Source: Porticoccus sp. (lineage in GTDB: Bacteria > Pseudomonadota > Gammaproteobacteria > Pseudomonadales > Porticoccaceae). From it: a DNA stretch of 64,000 nt. Positions within the stretch are counted from its first letter, which is position 1. Every line of letters begins with the position of its first letter. The notes beneath the pieces are model-generated. The model did no database searches and was not told where the DNA came from. It was given only the letters and a program-made list of their open reading frames with translations. The translations under genes were made by a program, and so were the position numbers. The DNA lies in NCBI GenBank assembly GCA_002707685.1, contig PANQ01000021.1, positions 34,452 through 98,451 on the forward strand, given 5' to 3'. Below are positions 57,735 to 64,000 of this stretch, piece by piece.

Positions 57735-57757
57735 CGGGCCGACCGAGGAGCTGCGCG

Positions 57758-58774
57758 TTGCATCGTCTTCCCCCGCGGGCCTTTATGGTGGTTGCCCTGG
57801 TTTTGCTGGTGCTGGCTGTATTGCTTGGCTTGCTCGTGGGTCCGGTACAGATTGCCCCGGTAAAACTGCTGACGCTCTGGTCTGCTGATCAGGATATGGA
57901 CGGCCGCGTGCTGGAACTGATCCGTCTGCCACGGGTATTGCTGGCGGCTCTGGTCGGCGCCTGCCTGGCCAGTTGTGGTGCCGTGATGCAGGGTCTGTTT
58001 CGCAATCCACTGGCCGATCCCTCCCTGATCGGCGTTTCCAGTGGCGCCTCGGTAGGCGCCAGTTGTGTAATTTTCTTCGGTGGTTTTGGCTTCCTGGGTT
58101 CCGGGTTGGGGCTGCCAGCCATTGCGATCGGTGCCTTTCTTGGCGGTATGGCTGCCACAGCCGTCGTTTACCGGCTGGCAACCTCGGTAACCGGCACCTC
58201 CGTATCCACCATGTTGCTGGCCGGAATTGCCATTACGGCACTGGCGGGGGCGGTAACCAGCCTGTTCAGTTTTTTCGCCGACAATGAAATGCTGCGTCGC
58301 ATCAGTCTCTGGCAAATGGGCAACTTGGACAGTGCCAGTTGGCACCGTGTGATGGTGATTGCCGCGGTGGTGATACCGCTGGTATTGGTCCTGCCGCGCG
58401 AAGGTCGCGCTCTGAATGCCATGTTGCTGGGAGAATCCGAGGCCCGCCATCTGGGGATTGGCGTCGAGCAGCTGAAACGGCGATTGATCGTACTGACGGC
58501 ACTCGGGGTTGGTGTGGCGGTGGCGGTGTCGGGTGTGGTCGCTTTTGTGGGGCTGATTGTGCCCCATCTGGTGCGGTTGCTGATCGGGCCCGATCACCGT
58601 TACCTGATTCCCGGTTCTGCCCTGTTGGGGGCGGTGTTGCTGTTGCTGGCGGATACCGGGGCCCGGACCCTGATGTCGCCAGCTGAATTGCCCACCGGGG
58701 TGATCACGGCCCTGCTGGGGGCACCATTCTTCGTTGCCCTGTTGCTCCGGCAGCGCCGGGATCTGGTGAGTTAG
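57758..58774 (+). CDS. btuC: Cobalamin ABC transporter permease (FecCD family)
   Basis: A 338-residue inner-membrane permease with about ten helices. The family pattern LPRVLLAALVGACLASCGAVMQGLFRNPLADPSLIGVSSGAS and GVVAFVGLIVPHLVRLLIGPDHRYLIPGSALLGA is clear, including the cytoplasmic coupling helix region. The start is TTG 57758 with GAGGAG seven bases upstream; ATG 57785 would cut the first helix. B12 specificity is inferred from the operon, as FecCD permeases also carry iron or heme chelates. Confidence 0.9.
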   Translation: MHRLPPRAFMVVALVLLVLAVLLGLLVGPVQIAPVKLLTLWSADQDMDGRVLELIRLPRVLLAALVGACLASCGAVMQGLFRNPLADPSLIGVSSGASVGASCVIFFGGFGFLGSGLGLPAIAIGAFLGGMAATAVVYRLATSVTGTSVSTMLLAGIAITALAGAVTSLFSFFADNEMLRRISLWQMGNLDSASWHRVMVIAAVVIPLVLVLPREGRALNAMLLGESEARHLGIGVEQLKRRLIVLTALGVGVAVAVSGVVAFVGLIVPHLVRLLIGPDHRYLIPGSALLGAVLLLLADTGARTLMSPAELPTGVITALLGAPFFVALLLRQRRDLVS

Positions 58775-58778
58775 CGCG

Positions 58779-59549
58779 ATGCTGGAAGCACAGGGTCTGT
58801 CATTTTCCATCGCCGGGTTTTCGCTGCTGCGGGATATCGATTTACGCGTGGAACCGGGCAAGGTCACGGCCATTATTGGTCCCAATGGGGCCGGTAAAAC
58901 CAGCCTGTTGCGCCTGCTGACTGGCGAACAGCGGCCCACGGCGGGCAATATTGCGCTGAGTGGCCAGCCACTGGGGGACTGGTCGCCAACACAACTGGCC
59001 AGCGTCATGGCCGTGCTACCGCAGAGTTCGAGGCTCGATTTTCCCTTTACCGCCCGGGAGGTGGTGATGATGGGCCGCATTCCCCACGCCACCGGACTGG
59101 TCCGCGATACCGCCATTGTCGATGCAGCCCTGGCGGCTGTGGATGGCAGTTATCTGGACAAACGCTTTTATACCCACATGTCCGGCGGTGAAAAACAACG
59201 CGTTCAGCTGGCTCGGGTACTGGCCCAGATCTGGGAGCCGGTGGCCGACCATGCCCGGGTGCTGATACTCGACGAGCCCACCTCCTCTTTTGATCTCGCA
59301 CACCAGCAACTGACCATTGCCAATATGCGCAGCTTTGCCGCCCAGGGGGTTGGCGTACTGGTGGTGATTCACGATCTGAATATGGCAGCTCGCTGTGCCG
59401 ACCAGTTGCTGGTATTGAGCTGTGGGCGGATTGCCGCCTGCGGTTCGCCGCAACAGGTACTCACAGCCATGACGATCAAGCAGGTCTTCAATGTGGATGT
59501 GTCCATCGGTATCAACCCGTTGACGGGCACGCCACTGGTGATTGCCTGA
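58779..59549 (+). CDS. btuD: Cobalamin ABC transporter ATP-binding protein
   Basis: A 256-residue ABC ATPase. Walker A is GPNGAGKTS at 34-42, the signature MSGGEKQRV starts at 134, Walker B is LILDEPTSS with D165-E166, and the switch His is in VVIHDLNM. By sequence it resembles HmuV-type heme importer ATPases (MSGGEKQRVQLARVLAQIW), but its partners and the B12 riboswitch point to cobalamin. It begins four bases after btuC, and its stop is followed one base later by btuF. Confidence 0.88.
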   Translation: MLEAQGLSFSIAGFSLLRDIDLRVEPGKVTAIIGPNGAGKTSLLRLLTGEQRPTAGNIALSGQPLGDWSPTQLASVMAVLPQSSRLDFPFTAREVVMMGRIPHATGLVRDTAIVDAALAAVDGSYLDKRFYTHMSGGEKQRVQLARVLAQIWEPVADHARVLILDEPTSSFDLAHQQLTIANMRSFAAQGVGVLVVIHDLNMAARCADQLLVLSCGRIAACGSPQQVLTAMTIKQVFNVDVSIGINPLTGTPLVIA

Positions 59550-59550
59550 G

Positions 59551-60414
59551 ATGCCACGAACCCTGCTTGCACTGTTGTTGGCACTGTGTGGAGCTGCGGT
59601 GTCTGCAGAAATCCGTGTTCAGGATGATATCGGTGAACAGCTTGTGCTCGAGGGCCCGGCCCAACGGGTGATCACCATGGCGCCGCACCTGACCGAGCTG
59701 GTGTATGCCGTGGGTGGTGGGGACCAGATGACCGCTACCGTGGCCTGGAGCGATTTCCCCGCAGCGGCAAAAGCCCTGCCGGTGATTGGCTCCAACAATA
59801 AAATCAATTATGAGGCCCTGCTGCAATATCAGCCGGATCTGGTGTTGGTATGGCTGAGCGGCAATGGGGAGAGCATGATCAACCGGCTCAAATCCCTGGG
59901 ACTTAATGTCTATGTCAACAAGCCCCGCCACCTGGACGATATTCCCCGCACTGTGTTGAATATCGGCAAGCTGTTGGGTCGCGAAGAGGCCGCCGAGCCT
60001 GTGGTTGGCCAGTTTCGCCGGGCCATGAAAGCACTGGGTGATGAGTACGGTCAGTCGCGCCCGGTGACGGTGTATTACCAGATATGGCAGTCGCCGCTGA
60101 TGACCTTCGGTGGCAGCCACCTGGTCTCGGATGTGATGGCCCTGTGCGGCGGGCGCAATGCGTTTGCCGATACCGCAGGGCTGGTGCCAAGACTGGGCGT
60201 GGAATCAGTTCTGGCAGCCGATCCGGAAGTGATTGTGGTGGGACAGTACACGGAAGCCGAGACAGCGTTTGATTACTGGCGTCAGTGGCCACAGCTGCGC
60301 GCTGTAGCGGGGGGGCATATCTACGGTGTGGACCCCTATCTTTTGCACCGCCATACCCCGCGTATCGTCAAGGGTGCCCGGCAATTGTGCGAGGCCATCG
60401 ACCGCGCCCGGTGA
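59551..60414 (+). CDS. btuF: Periplasmic cobalamin-binding protein
   Basis: A 287-residue substrate-binding protein with a signal peptide (MPRTLLALLLALCGAAVSA) and the class III fold: VITMAPHLTELVYAVGGGDQMTA, LLQYQPDLVLVWLSGN, NKPRHLDDIPRTVLNIGKLLG and YYQIWQSPLMTFGGSHLVSDVM. It should capture B12 after BtuB and deliver it to BtuCD. The start ATG is preferred over an in-frame TTG at 59542 inside btuD. It is the last gene of the riboswitch operon and is followed by a terminator. Confidence 0.9.
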   Translation: MPRTLLALLLALCGAAVSAEIRVQDDIGEQLVLEGPAQRVITMAPHLTELVYAVGGGDQMTATVAWSDFPAAAKALPVIGSNNKINYEALLQYQPDLVLVWLSGNGESMINRLKSLGLNVYVNKPRHLDDIPRTVLNIGKLLGREEAAEPVVGQFRRAMKALGDEYGQSRPVTVYYQIWQSPLMTFGGSHLVSDVMALCGGRNAFADTAGLVPRLGVESVLAADPEVIVVGQYTEAETAFDYWRQWPQLRAVAGGHIYGVDPYLLHRHTPRIVKGARQLCEAIDRAR

Positions 60415-60447
60415 CACAACGCCGGACCGCAGCAATATTGCACCCGG

Positions 60448-60477
60448 AAAAAAGCCGCCCGTGGGCGGCTTTTTTTT
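60448..60477. terminator. Bidirectional terminator between btuF and amtB
   Basis: AAAAAAGCCGCCC (60448-60460) pairs with GGGCGGCTTTTTT (60463-60475) around a two-base loop. The strong GC stem flanked by A and T runs can stop both convergent transcripts. Confidence 0.9.
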
Positions 60478-60514
60478 GCTGTTTTCCTCGACTGGAAAAC
60501 CAATAGGAAACTAC

Positions 60515-61825
60515 TCAGATATCGTAACCCCTCTCATCGTGCTGGGAGATATCCAGCCCCTGGGTTTCCTGCTCGTCGTCTACTCTCAGACCAACCATCA
60601 GGTTAACCAGTTTCAACAATGCAAAAGTCAGTACGGCAGTATAGACAAGCGTACTGAGTACTCCGATAAACTGGACTTTCAGTTGGGAATCCATCGCCAT
60701 GCCCTCGGCATAGCCCTGACCGCTGAAGACGCCGAGATCGGCGGAGATGAATATTCCGGCTAGCAAAGTGCCGAGGATCCCGCCGATGCCGTGTACCGGG
60801 AAGACGTCGAGTGAGTCGTCAATCCGGAAGCGCAGTTTGAGTGCCTGGGTTGCAAAATAGCAGATGATGCCGGCGCTGAAGCCGATCAGCACTGCACCCC
60901 CGGGGCCGACAAAGCCCGATGCCGGGGTGATGGTGCCGAGACCCGCCACCATACCTGTAACGATACCCAGTACCGAAGGCTTGCCGTGTTTAATCCACTC
61001 CATCATCATCCAGGCCAGTGAACCGGTGGCGGCGGAGATGTGAGTTACCAGGATGGCCATGCCCGCGTCACCATTGGCGGCCAAGGCCGAACCGCCATTA
61101 AAGCCAAACCAGCCAACCCAGAGCATCCCCGCCCCGGTAACCGTCATGGTCAGGTTGTGTGGCATCATCGGCTGTTGCTGGAAGCCACGGCGGCGTCCCA
61201 GCACGATCGCCGTCACCAGCGCGGCGACCCCTGCGGTAATATGTACCACCGTGCCACCGGCAAAATCCAGCAGACCCATTTCAGCCAGCCAGCCACCGCC
61301 CCACACCCAGTGGGTGATCGGCACATAGACCACCAATAGCCAGAAGCAGCTGAACAGCATGACTGCCGAAAAACGCATACGCTCGGCAAAACCGCCGACA
61401 ATTAGCGCCGGGGTGATAATGGCGAAAGTCATCTGGAACATGAAGAATACAGTCTCGGGAATATCCCCGGCCAAACTATCCTTCGTTACACCGGCCAGCA
61501 TCACGTTTTGCAGGTTGCCAATCCAGGCGTTCATTGAACCGCCATCACCGAAAGCCAGGCTATAGCCGCAAATCAACCATATCAGTGAGGCCGCACAGGT
61601 AATGGCAAAGCACTGCATTAATACCGACAGCACATTTTTTGCCCTGACCAGCCCCGCGTAAAAAAGCGACAGACCGGGAATTGTCATGAACAGCACCAGC
61701 GCAGTGGCGGTCAGAATCCATGCTGTATTTGCACCATTAACGGTCTCTGTGTGACCCATAGTCGGTGCAAGCAAGCCTAATAACAGTGCATACAGGGTGG
61801 TGCGGTGTCTTACAGACCTGAACAT
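60515..61825 (-). CDS. amtB: Ammonium transporter
   Basis: A 436-residue Amt/MEP channel for ammonium. A signal peptide (MFRSVRHRTTLYALLLGLLAPTMGH) precedes eleven helices. The signature FAGGTVVHITAGVAALVTAIVLG and the second pore His in DVFPVHGIGGILGTLLAGIF give the twin-His pore. ATG 61825 has GAGGGA seven bases upstream; upstream in-frame codons are leader. It is preceded by a consensus sigma-54 promoter. No glnK is adjacent, unlike the common glnK-amtB pair. Confidence 0.95.
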   Translation of the reverse strand: MFRSVRHRTTLYALLLGLLAPTMGHTETVNGANTAWILTATALVLFMTIPGLSLFYAGLVRAKNVLSVLMQCFAITCAASLIWLICGYSLAFGDGGSMNAWIGNLQNVMLAGVTKDSLAGDIPETVFFMFQMTFAIITPALIVGGFAERMRFSAVMLFSCFWLLVVYVPITHWVWGGGWLAEMGLLDFAGGTVVHITAGVAALVTAIVLGRRRGFQQQPMMPHNLTMTVTGAGMLWVGWFGFNGGSALAANGDAGMAILVTHISAATGSLAWMMMEWIKHGKPSVLGIVTGMVAGLGTITPASGFVGPGGAVLIGFSAGIICYFATQALKLRFRIDDSLDVFPVHGIGGILGTLLAGIFISADLGVFSGQGYAEGMAMDSQLKVQFIGVLSTLVYTAVLTFALLKLVNLMVGLRVDDEQETQGLDISQHDERGYDI

Positions 61826-61949
61826 AATTAATCCCTCACAGTATTGCACTATAAGTGTGCAATATTTTGGCTCATACCGGTGCGAATGCATCAGAATAGA
61901 GCGATTTTTTGTTTTTTTAGCCTTTAATAAGGCGTTCAGATAGGGTTTC

Positions 61950-61964
61950 GCAAATGCTGTGCCA
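61950..61964 (-). promoter_or_regulatory. Sigma-54 promoter of amtB
   Basis: On the minus strand TGGCACAGCATTTGC matches the sigma-54 consensus TGGCAC-N5-TTGC exactly, with correct -24/-12 spacing. Transcription would start near 61938, giving a leader of about 110 bases to amtB. This implies RpoN and NtrC control under nitrogen limitation. Confidence 0.82.
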
Positions 61965-61976
61965 GAAAAGTCGATT

Positions 61977-61996
61977 TGGCGCTATTATGGTGCTTG
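61977..61996 (-). promoter_or_regulatory. Possible NtrC-binding site upstream of amtB
   Basis: The segment contains GCGCTATTATGGTGC, close to the NtrC site GCACTA-N3-TGGTGC, with one mismatch in the left half. Its centre is only about 50 bases upstream of the predicted start, closer than most NtrC enhancers, so its role is uncertain. Confidence 0.5.
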
Positions 61997-62128
61997 AAAT
62001 TTTTTGGTCTCTGTATAGAGCGGATATCCATATGTTTGCTTGCCGACGACAAGGACTTGATTCAGGATTGATAGAAACCAGAAACTCACAAGAACCGGCG
62101 CGGTTCTGTGTCCGGAGGAGTAATGACC

Positions 62129-62404
62129 ATGTCCAATGAAAATGATGACTTGCGTGACCAGCTGACCACGCTGCACAACGAGCTGGAAAAGGCAAAGACG
62201 CTGGATCCTGAAGACCGGGATATGCTGGGACATCTAATGTCTGACATGATACGCATTGCCCAAGGGGATCTCGAAAAAGAGCCTCACCATGAATCGCTGC
62301 GGGAGCAACTTGAGCGAAAAGCCGGTGAATTTGATCTGGACCACCCCCGCCTGGCAGGCGTCGTGCGTCAACTGCTGGATTCACTCGGGAAAATGGGTAT
62401 CTAG
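62129..62404 (+). CDS. DUF4404 protein
   Basis: A 91-residue, highly charged, helical protein (MSNENDDLRDQLTTLHNELEKAK...DLDHPRLAGVVRQLLDSLGKMGI) matching DUF4404, a small cytosolic family of Pseudomonas-like bacteria without known function. GGAGGAG lies eight bases before ATG 62129; ATG 62123 is in frame but very close to that site. Divergent from amtB. Confidence 0.8.
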   Translation: MSNENDDLRDQLTTLHNELEKAKTLDPEDRDMLGHLMSDMIRIAQGDLEKEPHHESLREQLERKAGEFDLDHPRLAGVVRQLLDSLGKMGI

Positions 62405-62447
62405 CTCTGAGGCTCTAGCGGTCCGGGTTGATGGAGTCTATTGGGAA

Positions 62448-63269
62448 ATGGAGAGCAGAGTCTTTAGTCTGATTGTAGTCGGCGCGCTGATTGCCGGCTG
62501 TGCCGGCTCCGATACAAATGAAGACAGCGATAACTACATTGGCTGGGTCTGTAGTGGTGCCAGACAAAGTGATGACTGGTCCTGTGATATGCGCGAAATC
62601 AGGAACGGTCGGGCGGTTGCCACATCAACAGTGGCGGCAGTAGGGGATGCGACAGTTTCCGATGGACAGGGCATCAGCCCGTCTTCCGAGCGGGACCGGC
62701 GGCACAACCTGCAGGTTGTCCATCCTCCCAGTCAGCACTGGCGAAATCAGCTACCGGGGCTTGACAGCACGCCGGTGATCCCCGAGTCGGCGTCTTCGAC
62801 ACTGGCAGAGCGTAACCTGAGGGAGCGGCCGCCCCGTGTCCCCGAGCCGGTGCCCTCAGTCGTGGCAAGAGAGACCTCACCTGCACCAACGCCTAAGTCC
62901 ATTCCGCTGCCCCAATCCTCTGTCGCAGAACCGGTCGCTTATGCGCTGGGCGACGATATCGGAGGTGACTTGTCCATTGATGCCAAAAAACCGGCGTACA
63001 CCCTGCAGTTGGCGGCCTTCAAGGATCCCTCCCAGATCCCACTATTTGTTGAGCGACATCACCTCGGTGATCTGGGGATACAGCAGTTTCAGTCCTACAG
63101 TGAGAAACAGCACTGGCAACTGCTGGTCTGGGGTACTTTTGAGAGTCCGGCCAAGGCGAGGGAGGCCTGGCGGGCCATCGCCAGACAGTATCCCGGCGTT
63201 GAGCCCTGGGTCAGATCAATGAGTTCCCTGGACATGGAATCCAGTCAATCGGTAGCTGCGGATGGTTGA
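62448..63269 (+). CDS. SPOR-domain lipoprotein
   Basis: A 273-residue envelope protein. The N-terminus VFSLIVVGALIAGCAGSD is a lipoprotein signal with lipobox IAG-C. A long proline- and serine-rich linker (about 60-175) follows, then a C-terminal SPOR domain (PAYTLQLAAFKDPSQIPLFVERHHL...QLLVWGTFESPAKAREAWRAIARQYPGVEPWVRSM). SPOR domains bind denuded septal peptidoglycan, so a cell-division or envelope role is likely. An unusual WVCSGARQSDDWSCDM near the start could form a disulfide. Its stop overlaps the next gene. Confidence 0.82.
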   Translation: MESRVFSLIVVGALIAGCAGSDTNEDSDNYIGWVCSGARQSDDWSCDMREIRNGRAVATSTVAAVGDATVSDGQGISPSSERDRRHNLQVVHPPSQHWRNQLPGLDSTPVIPESASSTLAERNLRERPPRVPEPVPSVVARETSPAPTPKSIPLPQSSVAEPVAYALGDDIGGDLSIDAKKPAYTLQLAAFKDPSQIPLFVERHHLGDLGIQQFQSYSEKQHWQLLVWGTFESPAKAREAWRAIARQYPGVEPWVRSMSSLDMESSQSVAADG

Positions 63270-63645
63270 CCGGGCCGCCAGATCTCCCTCGGAGAGACTC
63301 ACGGTATTCTACGAAGGTGCCTGCCCCATCTGCGTAAGAGACCGGCGCACTTATGAAAAGCTGGCCGGCGAGCGAGACGACGTCTGCTGGGTGGATATCA
63401 CGGGTGCAGAAGCTCGATTGCGGGAGGCGGGTATTGATCCTCGAAAAGCCCTCACCGAGTTGCATGTGCAGGATGGAGAGGGCAATATCTTTTCAGAGAT
63501 AGATGCTTACCGGTTGCTGATGGCGAGGATTCCGCTATTGAAGCCTCTCGGTTGGCTGATCGGGTTGCCATTGGTGCGCCCGATCCTGAGCAAACTTTAT
63601 CGCTGGTGGGTTCGCCGCCGGTTGATACGTGACGGGAGGCTTTGA
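63262..63645 (+). CDS. DCC-family (DUF393) thiol-disulfide oxidoreductase-like protein
   Basis: A 127-residue protein beginning LTVFYEGACPICVRDRRTYEKL, the DUF393/YuxK motif YDGxCPxC with a CxxC-type pair, and containing VDITGAEARLREAGID and ALTELHVQDGEGN. The C-terminal RPILSKLYRWWVRRRLI is typical. Named for a DCC motif; redox function is presumed, not shown. It overlaps the SPOR gene by eight bases and is followed at once by a cupin gene. Confidence 0.87.
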   Translation: MVDRAARSPSERLTVFYEGACPICVRDRRTYEKLAGERDDVCWVDITGAEARLREAGIDPRKALTELHVQDGEGNIFSEIDAYRLLMARIPLLKPLGWLIGLPLVRPILSKLYRWWVRRRLIRDGRL

Positions 63646-63980
63646 TGGCTACCAACAGCGAGGTGATGGTCGGTAACCTGTTTTCGAACATTCCGGTGTT
63701 GACACTGGGTGAGCTGTTTGAGGACGTGATTGTTACCGACTTCACTCGCATCCAGCGGATTGTGTCCAGGGGGCAGAGTTCCCCGGAGGGTTTCTGGTAT
63801 GACCAACCGGAAAATGAACTGGTGGTGATTATTCAGGGGAAAGGTGTGCTGGAGTTCGAAAATGGTGACCGAATGGACATGGAAGTGGGTGATTTTGCCG
63901 CCATTCCGGCACACCGCAAACACCGTGTTGCCTGGACCGATCCCGATACCGAAACGATCTGGCTGGCTATATTTTATTAG
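63645..63980 (+). CDS. Small cupin-domain protein
   Basis: A 111-residue single-domain cupin. The fold motifs are SPEGFWYDQPENELVVIIQGKGVLEFENG and VGDFAAIPAHRKHRVAWTDPDTETIWLAIFY; the usual metal His pair in motif 1 is replaced by FWYDQPENE. GGGAGG lies five bases before ATG 63645, which overlaps the DCC-protein stop by one base. Substrate unknown; it ends 20 bases before the window edge. Confidence 0.85.
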   Translation: MATNSEVMVGNLFSNIPVLTLGELFEDVIVTDFTRIQRIVSRGQSSPEGFWYDQPENELVVIIQGKGVLEFENGDRMDMEVGDFAAIPAHRKHRVAWTDPDTETIWLAIFY

Positions 63981-64000
63981 AGTCTGAGTTAACCGATTAA

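Noticed and set aside
57692..59116. Long 474-codon minus-strand frame opposite btuC and btuD
   Set aside because: The translation is low-complexity, rich in Gln, His, Gly and Pro, as expected from the reverse of hydrophobic coding sequence. btuC and btuD on the other strand are certain.

Overview
The window is chromosomal DNA of a Gammaproteobacterium. The order glnE-ilvE-waaF-waaC-waaG-waaP-(LPS kinases)-carbamoyltransferase ... O-antigen ligase-like-hldE ... waaA ... tolC-nudF-DUF1249-cpdA-yqiA-parE-parC follows, from memory, the core-LPS and parE/parC region of Pseudomonas aeruginosa. The host is probably a Pseudomonas relative such as a marine Cellvibrionales-type bacterium; that placement is inference. 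Genes are dense and there are no rRNA or tRNA genes. TTG starts are common and often have good ribosome binding sites.

Layout. 1-5.6 kb: 5' end of argE (minus strand), a small DUF6316-like gene, a PilB/GspE-type ATPase and glnE. 5.6-15.3 kb: ilvE, then a tightly overlapping core-LPS operon with heptosyltransferases WaaF and WaaC, glucosyltransferase WaaG, heptose kinase WaaP, three more kinase-fold proteins (one a tandem double kinase) and a NodU/CmcH-type carbamoyltransferase. 15.3-24.3 kb: a more AT-rich variable island with an FkbM methyltransferase, a SAM methyltransferase, several glycosyltransferases, an O-antigen ligase-like protein and at least five decayed fragments (IS91-type transposase, IS3-type transposase, two glycosyltransferases, a DUF6625 protein). 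24.3-34 kb: a minus-strand trio (kinase, second O-antigen ligase-like protein, GT4), hldE, an aldo/keto reductase with an FAD oxidoreductase, waaA and tolC. 34-43.8 kb: nudF, DUF1249, cpdA, yqiA, parE, a very large DUF748/AsmA-like protein and parC. 43.9-45.9 kb: small membrane proteins with an MscS channel. 46-49.5 kb (minus strand): a DnaT-like protein with three DnaT domains, a lambda-P-like replication protein and aceK. 49.6-53.1 kb: a TonB-dependent receptor and radA. 53.1-60.4 kb: a cobalamin-riboswitch-controlled B12 uptake and salvage operon (btuB, DUF71 PP-loop ATPase, a signal-less BtuF-like protein, cobO, btuC, btuD, btuF). 60.5-64 kb: amtB with a consensus sigma-54 promoter, then DUF4404, a SPOR lipoprotein, a DCC-family protein and a cupin.

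The LPS genes make, decorate and ligate lipid A-core: HldE makes the heptose precursor, WaaA adds Kdo, WaaF/C/G extend the core, the kinases and carbamoyltransferase modify it, and the ligase-like proteins may attach polymer. Points most worth following up are the triple-DnaT/P-like pair, the B12 operon with its DUF71 protein and cytoplasmic BtuF-like protein, and the layered gene wreckage in the LPS island. I found no CRISPR array, prophage or obviously new defence system.
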